Counted from the stretch's first letter, positions 46,150-55,479 are shown. The stretch: DNA of 64,000 bases from Leptospira andrefontaineae (GCF_004770105.1 NZ_RQEY01000019.1:496001-560000); one strand, 5' to 3'. Notes: generated by a model not told the origin, from the sequence alone. Numbers and translations are program-made.

Positions 46150-46719
46150 TTAACCGATAGTTACGTAGTCTAAATGGTTTGCTATATGCATTGCATGCGC
46201 GAGCTCGTATTCTTGCTTAGTTAGTTTTCCGTAAGCGAAGTGGGGAGCAAATTCTCCAGTATAATTGGAGAATGCAGAGATCGCTTTTTTCAGTTCGAGA
46301 ATACTATCTGAAATTGAAACTCCAGATTGTAAAACATCCGCACCAGGGATAGGTGCATTTAAGTCGTGAGACATCTTTCCTTTTCTGGAAAAATTCCAGA
46401 ATGCAATCTTACCCAAAGTATTTTGAAAAACTTCGGATTTGTTTTCAGGATAACCTTTAATAGAATAATAAATACTTTGAGCACAATGAAGAAGTATCTG
46501 ACTCGGGCTCCATTCTCCATATGGAACGATTGCTTTAGAGAGAAGTATCTTTTCTAACTCAGCATTCACTTCGGAAAAATTAGAAAATTGAAGTCCTCTT
46601 TCTTTTACTCCCGCGGGAGCATTGGAGCAAGACTCTAATACAGTTGCCGAGCTTGTTAGAATTCCAACAGCCACCGCTTTTTGAATAAATTCTTTTCTGG
46701 AAAAATTAGTATCCGACAT
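46150..46719 (-). CDS. DUF1569-family (DinB-like) exported protein
   Basis: 189 aa from the ATG at 46719, which has GGAG seven bases upstream; a GTG at 46731 is less likely. The start FSRKEFIQKAVAVGIL resembles a weak twin-arginine signal, and VLESC at about residue 30 is a plausible lipobox. The mature part (EWSPSQILLHCAQSIYYSIKG and EFAPHFAYGKL then AMHIANHLDYV) matches DUF1569, a four-helix DinB-like fold whose His can bind metal. The function is not known. It is convergent with the preceding membrane-protein gene, with a 4-bp gap. Confidence 0.75.
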   Translation of the reverse strand: MSDTNFSRKEFIQKAVAVGILTSSATVLESCSNAPAGVKERGLQFSNFSEVNAELEKILLSKAIVPYGEWSPSQILLHCAQSIYYSIKGYPENKSEVFQNTLGKIAFWNFSRKGKMSHDLNAPIPGADVLQSGVSISDSILELKKAISAFSNYTGEFAPHFAYGKLTKQEYELAHAMHIANHLDYVTIG

Positions 46720-46791
46720 GGAGCACTCCACAGTTCTTTTATTTCTATTCTCTAATAACTAATGAAATGATCGAAGGAGTCAAGAATTTGA

Positions 46792-48039
46792 TTATTCTTG
46801 AGGAAGGTTTCCGATATACTTTGCTCTAGGTCGGATCAAGTTTCCTGAATCATATTGTTCCATTGCATGAGCTAACCAACCCGCAGTTCTACCGATCGCA
46901 AAAATTCCAATGCCAGTTCCTTTAGGGAGTTTCAGCGTCTTAGAAACAAGTGCAAGTCCAGCATCAATCGTTGCATAATCTTCTATAAGTTCTTCTATCT
47001 GTTTTAGGAATTGAAGATATAGTTGGACTTCCGCATCTTCTGAAAAAAATCTTTCCACCAGCTGTATTAATTTTCTGCCTCTGGGGTCTCCTTTTTTATA
47101 GAGAGGATGACCGAAGCCTGGTATATTTTCTCCGCTTCTTAATTTTTCTTCTAAGAGTTGTTTATCTTTCTTTTTGTTTCCGCTTGCTTGGGAAAGAAGA
47201 AGGATCGCTTTCTCAGTGAGTAATCCATGTTTTGGACCTGACAAAGCAGCGAGTCCGGCAAGTACAACTTGATAAAGAGAAGCTTCACTGGAAGCAACAC
47301 ATCTTGCCGTAAAAGAAGAAACATTCAACTCATGATCTGCCGAAAGGATCAAAGCTGCTTCTAAAAGTTTGAGTTTGGAGAGGAAGTTAGCATCTTCCTT
47401 TTTTCTAGATGGATTCCAGCCACTTAAAAGTGTCTCAGAAATTTTTCCTGCAGATTCCTTTTTCCCGGAAGAAAACAAGGTAAGATATCTTAAGATAGAA
47501 GAGGAAGTCTTTCTAAAAGTTTTAGGATCTTTTCGAAATGCCTTTGCATCTTCATATTCTAAAAAGGGAAGTAAGATCCTAGAAATATCTAAGATGGGCC
47601 GGCCTTCTAATAATTTTAGGATTTTATTACATTCTTCAGATAATATTGGCCAATCTGATTCAAAAGGATTTGTTTCTTCTGATTCCCAAAGTAAGCAGGC
47701 TATATCTTCAAAACTTCCGTTCTCTGAAAGTTCTAAAACATCCTTTCCTCTGTAAAAGAGAGAGTTTTCACCAAGTAACGTAATAGACGATTCTAAAACA
47801 GGTTGTCCTAAGGATAAGGCGGCTTTTGCAGTTTTTCCGGGCTGGCTTCTTTCTTCCCTTCTGAGTAATAATTGTTCTATATCTTCTCTTCTGTATCTTT
47901 TACTTCTGTCTTTATTACCTCCGGATTCGGAATGTAATAAACCGCGACTAACGTATGCATATATAGTTTGAACTTCTACTCCTAAAGCGGAGGCAGCCTC
48001 GTCCGCATTCAGGAACGGTTTTTTTGAAGAAAAAGCCAT
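46792..48039 (-). CDS. MerR-type HTH domain fused to citrate synthase domain
   Basis: 415 aa. Residues 8-58 hold a helix-turn-helix of MerR/excisionase type (FLNADEAASALGVEVQTIYAYV then SRGLLHSESGG, RYRREDIEQLL). From about 78 the citrate synthase fold follows with HELNVSSFTA and GFGHPLYKKGDPRGR, and TIDAGLALVSKTL and FAIGRTAGWLAHAMEQ near the end, so the catalytic His, His and Asp all seem kept. No Shine-Dalgarno sequence precedes the ATG. A reverse promoter places the likely mRNA start within about two bases of it, so the mRNA may be leaderless. Known HTH-citrate synthases are rarely characterised; I infer a regulator that senses oxaloacetate or acetyl-CoA. Confidence 0.85.
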   Translation of the reverse strand: MAFSSKKPFLNADEAASALGVEVQTIYAYVSRGLLHSESGGNKDRSKRYRREDIEQLLLRREERSQPGKTAKAALSLGQPVLESSITLLGENSLFYRGKDVLELSENGSFEDIACLLWESEETNPFESDWPILSEECNKILKLLEGRPILDISRILLPFLEYEDAKAFRKDPKTFRKTSSSILRYLTLFSSGKKESAGKISETLLSGWNPSRKKEDANFLSKLKLLEAALILSADHELNVSSFTARCVASSEASLYQVVLAGLAALSGPKHGLLTEKAILLLSQASGNKKKDKQLLEEKLRSGENIPGFGHPLYKKGDPRGRKLIQLVERFFSEDAEVQLYLQFLKQIEELIEDYATIDAGLALVSKTLKLPKGTGIGIFAIGRTAGWLAHAMEQYDSGNLIRPRAKYIGNLPQE

Positions 48040-48042
48040 ATA

Positions 48043-48071
48043 TTGACAATATAATCAACATTGACTATGCT
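48043..48071 (+). promoter_or_regulatory. Predicted sigma70 promoter for gltA
   Basis: TTGACA at 48043-48048 and TATGCT at 48066-48071 are 17 bp apart. The expected start lies near 48078, giving a leader of about 37 nt with AAAGGAG before the ATG at 48115. This is a pattern match only. It overlaps two inverted repeats. Confidence 0.6.
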
Positions 48072-48078
48072 CTGTCAA
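48048..48078 (-). promoter_or_regulatory. Predicted reverse promoter with 19-bp spacer
   Basis: On the reverse strand, TTGACA (48078-48073) and TATATT (48053-48048) are 19 bp apart. A spacer of this length is typical of MerR-controlled promoters. The start would be about 48041, next to the ATG at 48039, which would make the HTH-citrate synthase mRNA leaderless. The promoter overlaps the forward one, so the two cannot be used at once. Confidence 0.5.
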
Positions 48079-48114
48079 CCCGCTAAACTTGAACGGAAAC
48101 AAAGGAGAAATATC

Positions 48115-49248
48115 ATGCTGATCTCTGAACAGGAAAAAGAGAAAATTTACAGCCCGGGTTTAGAAGGGATACCTGCGGCAAGAACCAAACTTTCCCAAGT
48201 AGATGGAAAGGGAGGTAGACTGATCATTGCAGGTTACCCTGTGGAAGAATTCGCAGGCAAAGCAGTCTTTGAAGAAACCATCTTCACACTTTGGAATGAT
48301 AGAAGGCCAAAGCCTACCGAAACAAGTTTATTCTCAGAAGAACTCAGATCCTCCAGAAGATTTTCTAAAGTGATACGAACCATCATTGAAGAGGCAGTGT
48401 ATGCAAATCTTCCTTTGATCGATATTTTAAGAATTGGATCTGCAGCTTTGTCTTTAGGTTCTCAAAAAGAAGATCCTAGAAAGGATGCGATGGCAGTCCT
48501 ATCTACGTTTCCTTTAATTGTTGCTTGGGCTTATCGTTTGTTGAAAGGGCAAGCCCCAGTTCTTCCAAGACAGGACTTAGATATTGCAGCCAACTTTTTG
48601 TATATGTTGAATGGAGCTGATCCGGAACCTAGAAACGTTCGCGCTTTGAATACATATCTAAATACAGTTTGCGATCACGGATTGAATGCTTCTACCTTCG
48701 CAGCGAGAGTGATCATCTCCACTCAGTCTGATATGATTTCAGCAGTTACCGGTGGATTAGGCGCATTAAAGGGGCCTCTACATGGAGGAGCACCAGGGCC
48801 TGCATTAGACACAGTCTTTGAGATTGGAGCAAGGGAAAATGCGGAGAAGGTACTAAGAGAAAAATTAAAACATAATGAAAGATTAATGGGCTTTGGGCAT
48901 AGGATCTATAAAGTCAGGGACCCTCGCGCAGACGTTCTTGCTAAGGCAGCAAAAATATTATACGATACCGATGAAAAAAGGGAGTTCTATGATCTTGCAA
49001 TGTTCGTGGAAAAAACTGCCTTAGATTTATTGAAAGAATATAAACCGGATAGAATTCTACAGACCAATGTGGAATTTTACACCGCATTACTTCTTCATGG
49101 ATTAGGATTTCCAACTGAGATCTTTACTCCAGTATTTGCAATGGGAAGAGCGGCGGGTTGGACTGCTCATTGTTTTGAACAAATGAAAGAGAGGATCTTG
49201 AGACCGGATGCGATCTATACGGGAGAGGACGGAAAGGTTTGGAATTGA
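48115..49248 (+). CDS. gltA: Citrate synthase
   Basis: 377 aa from the ATG at 48115, chosen for the AAAGGAG seven bases upstream; an upstream TTG at 48061 would fall inside the operator. It condenses oxaloacetate with acetyl-CoA. Active-site histidines lie in DHGLNASTF and GFGHRIYKVRDPR. The third catalytic position reads NVEFYTALLL, with Glu where NVDFY with Asp is usual. AMGRAAGWTAHCFEQ and the closing RPDAIYTG are standard. A 2-methylcitrate synthase is possible. It is divergent from the HTH-citrate synthase fusion. Confidence 0.87.
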   Translation: MLISEQEKEKIYSPGLEGIPAARTKLSQVDGKGGRLIIAGYPVEEFAGKAVFEETIFTLWNDRRPKPTETSLFSEELRSSRRFSKVIRTIIEEAVYANLPLIDILRIGSAALSLGSQKEDPRKDAMAVLSTFPLIVAWAYRLLKGQAPVLPRQDLDIAANFLYMLNGADPEPRNVRALNTYLNTVCDHGLNASTFAARVIISTQSDMISAVTGGLGALKGPLHGGAPGPALDTVFEIGARENAEKVLREKLKHNERLMGFGHRIYKVRDPRADVLAKAAKILYDTDEKREFYDLAMFVEKTALDLLKEYKPDRILQTNVEFYTALLLHGLGFPTEIFTPVFAMGRAAGWTAHCFEQMKERILRPDAIYTGEDGKVWN

Positions 49249-49259
49249 AGAGGATATTC

Positions 49260-49289
49260 ATCGGGAGAGATATTATCTTCTCTCCCGAT
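49260..49289. terminator. Hairpin between gltA and the M23 gene
   Basis: ATCGGGAGAGA and TCTCTCCCGAT form an 11-bp stem with an eight-base loop (TATTATCT) between the convergent stops. It has no perfect T-run, but its position makes a bidirectional terminator likely. Confidence 0.7.
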
Positions 49290-49297
49290 TCGATAGA

Positions 49298-50404
49298 TTA
49301 CTTTTTCGAGGTTTTCTTTTTGGCTTCGACCAAATCCGTTTGAACAACGGAAAGAGGATCGATCATTGTTCCTAAAACCCTAAGTCCCAAATGTAAATGA
49401 GGTCCGGTCGACATACCGGTGGACCCGATCTTTCCGATCAAATCTCCCTTCTTCACTTTATCGCCTTGCTTTACTAAAATTTCAGATTGGTGCATGTATA
49501 AGGAATAAACTTCCAAACCATGATCTATCACTGTGAAGTTGCCTTCGTAATACATAGATCTTGCTAAGATCACGGTGCCGTCATTGATCGCATAGATTGG
49601 ATCTCCAACACCGCCTTTGAAGTCGGAACCACCATGAGGACGACCCTTCTCTTTATTGTAGATCCTACGTTTGTAAAATGGGCTATTTAAGATCGGATTG
49701 TGAACCGGATATTCGAAATCCGTTGCAATTTGAAGATCCGACTTAGATTGAAATGCTTTTGCTTTTGCATCGGAACATTCTTTGATGAATGTTTTAGTTT
49801 CTTCTGAAAGTTCGTCAGTCGTATACTGCTTATCCATCGTAAGATGAGATACTTTAGAAGTGGCAAAGTAAGTTTTCTGGATTGGGATCTCGTATTTTTT
49901 GGAATCGTTTTTAGTAAAAAGATGTTTTTCAGTTAATTCCAAAACTCCATATGTTTTTGAAAATTCTGGAGAGATAGGAAGAAAGGTGAGGATATAACCT
50001 TCTCTTTGAGTGAATGGAAGTTCTTGCCCCTCCCAACTGATCGTAAAATTTCCGAGTTTATCTAGGATTTTAGGCAAAGGTTTTATTTTTAAAAATAGAA
50101 GTTCCCCTTGCGCGAACTTTCTTCCTCCAAGAGAGAATGAGAACAGTTCTTCTTGTTTTTCTACAATCTCTCCTTTAAGTCTTTTAGATGTTTTTTGTTC
50201 AGAGATAACCGTCTTAGGTTTTTTCTCTTCTTTCTTCTTTTCCGGTTTAGAATTTAAAGCAACTTGGTTCAGCTTAGGAAGAACTGAACCCTTTTTGGGC
50301 GCCTCATTCTTTTTCTTCTGGTTGGTCTCTTTTGCAAAATGTAAAGAGCTAGAAAGAAGAACTAGAGATATAAATAGAAAGATGTTTTTAGAAATATTAC
50401 GCAT
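49298..50404 (-). CDS. M23-family peptidoglycan endopeptidase
   Basis: 368 aa with a signal peptide (to about residue 25, HFAKE). A Lys-rich linker and a beta-rich middle precede the LytM/M23 domain at about residue 240-350. HGGSDFKGGVGDPIY provides the first His and Asp, VIDHGLEVYSLYMH the next, and GPHLHLGLRV the HxH ligand pair, so the zinc site looks complete. It probably cuts peptide cross-links in the periplasm, or activates amidases if degenerate. It is the last gene of a minus-strand run. Confidence 0.88.
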   Translation of the reverse strand: MRNISKNIFLFISLVLLSSSLHFAKETNQKKKNEAPKKGSVLPKLNQVALNSKPEKKKEEKKPKTVISEQKTSKRLKGEIVEKQEELFSFSLGGRKFAQGELLFLKIKPLPKILDKLGNFTISWEGQELPFTQREGYILTFLPISPEFSKTYGVLELTEKHLFTKNDSKKYEIPIQKTYFATSKVSHLTMDKQYTTDELSEETKTFIKECSDAKAKAFQSKSDLQIATDFEYPVHNPILNSPFYKRRIYNKEKGRPHGGSDFKGGVGDPIYAINDGTVILARSMYYEGNFTVIDHGLEVYSLYMHQSEILVKQGDKVKKGDLIGKIGSTGMSTGPHLHLGLRVLGTMIDPLSVVQTDLVEAKKKTSKK

Positions 50405-50492
50405 TGGAAAAAAGGGCCCGAGACACGGACATTCTCATAATCGGATAAGACGTATATTGGTACAGAAATATTTTTCCAGATTTGGAAAGAAT

Positions 50493-51422
50493 CTATTCTT
50501 CCGATAAAAAGGATGCCAGTTCCGGATTCAATATCTCAGGGATTTCATGGTGGATCCAGTGAGTACCCTTAGAAAAGAAACGTACGGAACCTTCTGAAAA
50601 TAATTCCAAGGTTTCTTCTGCCATTTCTTTAGCCAAAAACCTGTCTTTTTCTCCCCAGAAAATCCGAGTAGGAACTTTGATCTTTCTAGTTCGTATTAAT
50701 TTAGGAGGATTTTTAACTGCAGCACGATACCAATGAAGCATTGATTTCACACATCCGGGAATTGCCCATGCATCTTTATAAAGTGAGATCTCTTCCGGAG
50801 AGAATGCACCTTTCATAGAAGTTTTTGTTAAGGATCTCTCTAATTTTCTGAAATTCAATCTAGAGAGTAAGAACTCAGGTAACCATGGAATCCTGAAGAA
50901 AAGTATATACATACTCTTCTTCCTTTGAGCCTTATCAGAAAGAATTTTTCTCTTCATGATCGTAGGATGGGGAACATTCAAGATACAAGCTTTTCTAAAT
51001 CGTTCCGGAAACTTGGAAAGAGTCCAATACGCTACTGCTCCTCCCCAATCATGAGCAATAATATCAGTTTTAGAAATTCCATACGCATCTAAAATGGAAA
51101 CAATATCTTCGGATAAAATATCCAGTCCGTAATCTGAAATAGATTTAGGTTTGGAACTTCTTGCATAACCTCTTTGGTCAGGAGCGATCACTAAAAATCC
51201 AAGCTTCGCAAAATAACCGATCTGATTTTTCCAAGCATAAGAAAATTCAGGAAATCCATGTAATAATAATAATGGTTTTCCATTTTTAGGACCGGACTCG
51301 AGTAAGAAAAATTTTTGTCCGTTCGCGTCTATGTATTTGGAACGAACCTCAGGAAAGTCGGAAGGGAAAGGCAAATGTTTGATGTTCTCTTCAAGTATTA
51401 CTGACATGATAGGGTTTCCCAT
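50493..51422 (-). CDS. Alpha/beta hydrolase (epoxide hydrolase/haloalkane dehalogenase-like)
   Basis: 309 aa. LLLHGFPEFSYAWKNQI holds the oxyanion segment, AHDWGGAVAYW has Asp in the nucleophile position (DWGG), IFWGEKDRFL gives the acid, and FFSKGTHWIHHEIP the His. Asp as nucleophile is typical of epoxide hydrolases and dehalogenases rather than lipases. A lid domain lies between about residue 150 and 225. The substrate is unknown. It is a single gene, with an unfilled 134-bp gap before the thioesterase. Confidence 0.82.
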   Translation of the reverse strand: MGNPIMSVILEENIKHLPFPSDFPEVRSKYIDANGQKFFLLESGPKNGKPLLLLHGFPEFSYAWKNQIGYFAKLGFLVIAPDQRGYARSSKPKSISDYGLDILSEDIVSILDAYGISKTDIIAHDWGGAVAYWTLSKFPERFRKACILNVPHPTIMKRKILSDKAQRKKSMYILFFRIPWLPEFLLSRLNFRKLERSLTKTSMKGAFSPEEISLYKDAWAIPGCVKSMLHWYRAAVKNPPKLIRTRKIKVPTRIFWGEKDRFLAKEMAEETLELFSEGSVRFFSKGTHWIHHEIPEILNPELASFLSEE

Positions 51423-51556
51423 TTTAACCCTTATATTAGTTTCAGCAAGAAAGATTAAAGAAATTCTTTTCGAGGTAAACGATCGTTTATTCTCTAAAAT
51501 AGAGAAATTTAAATTTTTAGAATATTATACAGGGACCTATTTGAAGAAGGAAAATG

Positions 51557-51970
51557 TCAAAGATACTCTTCCAATTTTCTATAAACTTCTTCGGGCCAAT
51601 CTGTCAGACTCAGGGTAGAAAGAGATGCGAATCCGTGTAAAAAGTCTGCCGAACATCTTTTTTCTTCTCCACAAATCGCTTCTACATTGATGAGAATATT
51701 TTGGCGTCTTAACCGTTTTACTTTTACTTTAAATTCTAAAATCTCTCCTAAAACCGAAGGTTTATAGAATCTTGCCACAATCTTCATCGCAGGAATACCT
51801 TGTCTATTCTCACTTACCATACGGGAGAATTCGAATCCAATCCCTTCTCTGAACCAATCTTCAATTGACTCCACGAATAAATTGAAATATTGAGGAGTGA
51901 ATACGACCCCACCCGGGTCGCAGTGCTGCATTCTTATTATCTTTCGGACTACGTAAGCTTTGTTTGTCAT
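51557..51970 (-). CDS. Hotdog-fold acyl-CoA thioesterase (4HBT-like)
   Basis: 137 aa from the ATG at 51970, which has CAGGGAA just upstream; the frame is open nine codons further. QHCDPGGVVFTPQYFNLFVESIEDWF is split over the first helix and contains the Asp (DPGGVVF) of the 4-hydroxybenzoyl-CoA thioesterase family, whose usual form is D-x-x-G-hydrophobic. The later IVARFYKPSVLGEILEF is the central strand. It hydrolyses acyl-CoA or acts in lipid metabolism; the acyl group is unknown. It is upstream of the alpha/beta hydrolase on the same strand. Confidence 0.8.
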   Translation of the reverse strand: MTNKAYVVRKIIRMQHCDPGGVVFTPQYFNLFVESIEDWFREGIGFEFSRMVSENRQGIPAMKIVARFYKPSVLGEILEFKVKVKRLRRQNILINVEAICGEEKRCSADFLHGFASLSTLSLTDWPEEVYRKLEEYL

Positions 51971-52021
51971 ATATTCCCTGAAATATAGCACAAACAAGTT
52001 AGGCCTAACTTTGGATAATTT

Positions 52022-52738
52022 CTACAATTTTTTCAGAAAGAGATCATCGCCTTTTAGAGCATTTAAATCTACGGGACCTTCTATCCCTTCTAATCTAGCT
52101 CTACTATGATATTGCCAGATGATCCAATTTCTTTTGAAAGAAGAAGATGGATGTCCGAATATATCCCGAATCCAAACAGGATATTCCAAAAAGTCATTTT
52201 TCAAGTATAGATCTATAAATTCGTAAGTAAGATATAGTATGGGTTTTTTTCCATAATGATTTTCTAATTCAATAAGGAAGTCATGGATCTCTTTTTTTAC
52301 ATCTTGTAATGGGGGTCTCTCTTTACAGTTTCCGACAAACTCCAAGTCTGCAACGGGAGGCAAAGACTCGGGATCTTTAGGGACTAATGAGATGAAATTA
52401 GCGGCTTGTTCTTTTCCGGAACGGCATAAAGTGAAAAAATGATAAGCTCCGACTCTGATCCCTAACTGATTTGCCTGTTCCCAATTTCGTAAGAAGGCTT
52501 TATCTTTCCAATCTCCACCTTCGGTAGCCTTAATATAAACAAAGCTGATTTTGTTTTCTGAGACCTTCTTCCAATCTATATTTCCTTGGTGGTTAGAAAC
52601 ATCAATTCCTCGGATCGGATATTTTGATTCGGATGGATATACAAACCATATAATTCCTTTGTCAAAAGCAAAGTACAGGACAAAGAGAAGAAGGAGTAGT
52701 GGTAATAGTAGAGCTAAAAGTTTATAGGGAAGTTTCAT
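52022..52738 (-). CDS. GH25 lysozyme-like muramidase with membrane anchor
   Basis: 238 aa. A hydrophobic N-terminal segment (residues 5-28) anchors or exports it. The catalytic domain starts at GIDVSNHQGNIDW and has FVYIKATEGGDW, GAYHFFTLCRSG and PPVADLEFVGN, where the Asp-Leu-Glu is the active-site acid pair of GH25. It cleaves the beta-1,4 bond of peptidoglycan. No phage gene is near, so a cell-wall role of the host is more likely than a prophage endolysin. Confidence 0.87.
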   Translation of the reverse strand: MKLPYKLLALLLPLLLLLFVLYFAFDKGIIWFVYPSESKYPIRGIDVSNHQGNIDWKKVSENKISFVYIKATEGGDWKDKAFLRNWEQANQLGIRVGAYHFFTLCRSGKEQAANFISLVPKDPESLPPVADLEFVGNCKERPPLQDVKKEIHDFLIELENHYGKKPILYLTYEFIDLYLKNDFLEYPVWIRDIFGHPSSSFKRNWIIWQYHSRARLEGIEGPVDLNALKGDDLFLKKL

Positions 52739-52980
52739 TCGGACTTTTCGAATAAGAAATCTGTATTAACATGAAACTAGGTCATTCTTTTTCTAATTTC
52801 TCCTAAAGTATCATTGAAATATTATGTCTCTTTATTGAGTTTTTCAATCTCGGCAAATCGCCTTCTTCTCTTTAGAAAATTCTTATTACTTCTAGTTCTT
52901 CGCTTCTAAGCCTCTGAATTTCCAAAAAAACCCCTCATAAAATTCCGGATTCCGCCGAAACAAAGAACAGGGACCGGACA

Positions 52981-53517
52981 ATGATATTAAATAAAGAGGA
53001 ATGGTTGGATCGGGTGTCTTCTCTTTTCGAGGAAGAAATCCGACTGTACTCCGAAATCCTGGAGTTAGAGAAAGAAAAGACTGAATCGATCACGAAAGCG
53101 GACGGAAGATCTTTGGAAACGATTTCTAAAAAGACCTACGAGTTGATTGTTCATGCGAGCGAATTGGAAAGAGTTCGTATGTCCGCTATCCATGATGTTT
53201 ATACATCAGGTAATTTAGGAATTCCTAAAGAAGGCGAACTTACTCTTACTGATTTTTTAAATAAGATAGACCGTGAATCCGAGCACAAGTTGAAACAACT
53301 CGGAACAAGATTAAAGGATACGGTTCATAGGCTGAAGGACAAGATCAAAGCCAATGATAAATTGATCCGAACCAGACAGGAATTTTTGAAGGCCACCATC
53401 GACGCGATGCGGACTAACGCGAATAGCGGAGAAGTCGCCGTTTACGAGGACGAAAATCCAAGCGCAGTCAGGAACAAGAAGAAACGTTCTTCGGTGCTAG
53501 TAAACGCTTCGGCGTAA
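52981..53517 (+). CDS. flgN: FlgN-like flagellar chaperone
   Basis: 178-aa, mostly alpha-helical protein (EEEIRLYSEILELEKEKTESI, DRESEHKLKQLGTRLKDTVHRL), placed directly ahead of flgK as FlgN is in many bacteria. FlgN binds the hook-associated proteins FlgK and FlgL before export. The sequence itself is weakly conserved, so the call rests largely on position and fold. ATG has AGGGACCGGACA upstream. The 242-bp gap before it is rich in A and T. A GCCGAAAC element at 52954 recalls a flagellar sigma -10, but I do not find a good -35. Confidence 0.7.
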   Translation: MILNKEEWLDRVSSLFEEEIRLYSEILELEKEKTESITKADGRSLETISKKTYELIVHASELERVRMSAIHDVYTSGNLGIPKEGELTLTDFLNKIDRESEHKLKQLGTRLKDTVHRLKDKIKANDKLIRTRQEFLKATIDAMRTNANSGEVAVYEDENPSAVRNKKKRSSVLVNASA

Positions 53518-53539
53518 GATTGGATAGGAGGGAAGAAGT

Positions 53540-55450
53540 ATGGGATCCACATTCTCCGGATTAGAAATTGGTAAAAGAGGCCTTGCGGCTCATCAGCAAG
53601 CCTTACAAACTACCGGCCATAATATCTCGAACGCGGATAATAAACATTATTCACGTCAAAGAGTTGTTTTACAAGCTACGGATCCTCTGTACGAACCTTC
53701 TTTGAATCGTGCTCATGTTCCAGGTCAGATCGGTCAAGGCGTTGAGATCGCTTCCATCGAACGTGTTAGAGATAATTTTATTGATGATAGAATTATCGAA
53801 ACTTCTGGTGTGAAAGATTATTGGGCAGCCAAGAACGAATATCTCTACCAAGCAGAGAATATTTTTAACGAGCCTAACGGTACTACTCTTAGGACTCTAA
53901 TGGATAAATTCTGGTCTTCTTGGGAAGAACTCGCAAATTATCCTGAAGATAACGCACATCGTTCCGTGGTTCTGGAGAAAGCACAAGGGCTCGGAAGCAG
54001 GATTGAAGATGTGTATCGCAAACTTTCTCAATTGAGAGACCAATCAAATCGTGAGATCGAAGCTCATGCACTTCATCTGAATACGATCGGAGAAAATATC
54101 CGGACATTAAACGAAAGGATCGCTAAATCGGAAGCATTGGGCGATAGACCGAATGATCTTTATGACAAAAGAGATGCTCTTCTCCAAGAACTTTCTGGCT
54201 TAACCGATATCACAATTGGTAGAAGTGATGAAGACGAGTTGATGGTATTTATTGGCCAGCAGATCCTTGTCCAGGGTGGAAAGCTCAATAAAGTCGATAT
54301 ATTAGGAAATCCTTCTAAAGATGGTCTATTAGATCTTTATTGGAAAGTTACTGGAGATCCGGTCCTTCTCCGCAAAGGAAGACTACAAGGTTTGATCGAA
54401 GTAAGAGACAGGATTTTGGGCGAGAAGATCGACCAAGTGGATGCTCTTGCGATCAACGTTATGGATGTGATCAACGAGATCCATAAAGACGGTTTTGGTT
54501 TGAATGGAAATACGAATCAAAACTTCTTCGATATTCGTTCATTAGCTTTGAATACTTTCGGCGAATATGATTCAGACGGAGATGGCCAGAATGATATCTC
54601 TGCGATCTTTAGAGTAACGGGTAAGAATACCTTGGATCCGGATCGTCCGATTGGGATCAGCGGAACCATGACATTCTTAAAGCCTGACGAAAAAGAAACT
54701 CAGGTTTTAATTCCTTATTCTGCAAATGATACTTTGAACGGTATTATCAAACGTATCAATGCTTCTAAGGTTGGTGTTGTGGCTTACATGAACCACGATA
54801 ACCAATTGGCTTTTAAAGCGACTGTAGCGGAAGATACTCCTAAGAAAAACTTCATTCTTAGACATATTGAAGATTCCGGAGAGTTATTAGTCGGTTTGAC
54901 CGGAATGCTGATGGCTTCCGGACCTTCCGGAGCTTATGATTACAAACGTTTGGGTGAGATTACCAAACTTCAATCTAAGCCGGAAGACATTACTTTAACT
55001 CCACATTTTCATCCTTCTTCTCATTTTAAAGTAAATGAACACATTGCGAATAACGTAGCAAATATCGCAGCAGCAAGAGGAAAGGATGTTGGTGGAACAG
55101 GAGATTATAATTCTCCTGGAGGTCATAAGGACGGTAGGAATGCTCTTTTAGTAGCTTCTTCCCTTAGAAATAATCCTGTGATGGTGGATTATTCCAAAAC
55201 CACGGATGATTTTTACAATAGTCTGATCTCTAAACTTGCAACAGAAGCAAGAGAATCAAAACAAGAATTTGGGATCCAATCAGATCTTATGACCGAGCTC
55301 GAGAATATGAGACAGTCGGTGATGGGTGTAAGTTTGGATGAGGAAATGGCCAATATGGTCCAGTTCCAGCACTCGTACAATGCGTCTGCGAAGATGATCA
55401 ATACTATGAATGAAATTCTAGATACGATCATCAATCGTTTGGGCGCGTAA
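53540..55450 (+). CDS. flgK: Flagellar hook-associated protein 1
   Basis: 636 aa, typical for FlgK. The N-terminus ([36 protein letters not shown]) is the flagellar rod/hook basal motif, and the C-terminus ([21 protein letters not shown]) is the matching helix of the D0 domain. The middle carries a few variable beta domains. FlgK forms the first junction layer between hook and filament; in spirochaetes this lies in the periplasm. ATG has GGAGG upstream. It is the first structural gene of the flgK-flgL pair. Confidence 0.95.
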   Translation: MGSTFSGLEIGKRGLAAHQQALQTTGHNISNADNKHYSRQRVVLQATDPLYEPSLNRAHVPGQIGQGVEIASIERVRDNFIDDRIIETSGVKDYWAAKNEYLYQAENIFNEPNGTTLRTLMDKFWSSWEELANYPEDNAHRSVVLEKAQGLGSRIEDVYRKLSQLRDQSNREIEAHALHLNTIGENIRTLNERIAKSEALGDRPNDLYDKRDALLQELSGLTDITIGRSDEDELMVFIGQQILVQGGKLNKVDILGNPSKDGLLDLYWKVTGDPVLLRKGRLQGLIEVRDRILGEKIDQVDALAINVMDVINEIHKDGFGLNGNTNQNFFDIRSLALNTFGEYDSDGDGQNDISAIFRVTGKNTLDPDRPIGISGTMTFLKPDEKETQVLIPYSANDTLNGIIKRINASKVGVVAYMNHDNQLAFKATVAEDTPKKNFILRHIEDSGELLVGLTGMLMASGPSGAYDYKRLGEITKLQSKPEDITLTPHFHPSSHFKVNEHIANNVANIAAARGKDVGGTGDYNSPGGHKDGRNALLVASSLRNNPVMVDYSKTTDDFYNSLISKLATEARESKQEFGIQSDLMTELENMRQSVMGVSLDEEMANMVQFQHSYNASAKMINTMNEILDTIINRLGA

Positions 55451-55479
55451 TTCCGCCGGAATAGCAAGGAGGCGAAGCC

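Larger units (their letters stand above)
48043..48078. promoter_or_regulatory. Paired inverted repeats, likely operator
   Basis: Two palindromes lie end to end: TTGA-N8-TCAA at 48043-48058 and TTGAC-N8-GTCAA at 48061-48078, with centres 19 bp apart. The first covers the forward -35 and reverse -10, and the second covers the forward -10 and reverse -35. The HTH domain of the adjacent gene is the natural candidate to bind here. Confidence 0.55.

Noticed and set aside
48061..48114. Longer gltA start at TTG 48061
   Set aside because: It would place coding sequence over the second palindrome and the -10, and the ATG at 48115 has a strong Shine-Dalgarno sequence.
51331..51618. 95-codon plus-strand frame across the 134-bp gap near 51.4 kb
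   Set aside because: It overlaps two well-supported minus-strand genes at both ends and shows no family signature; the gap holds nothing else I can support.
52022..52738. GH25 lysozyme as a sign of a prophage
   Set aside because: No holin, terminase, capsid or integrase gene lies nearby, and the protein has its own membrane anchor.
52938..52961. Flagellar sigma-28-like promoter (TAAA then GCCGAAAC) before flgN
   Set aside because: The spacing is 12 rather than about 15 bases and the -35 is poor, so I did not call it a promoter.
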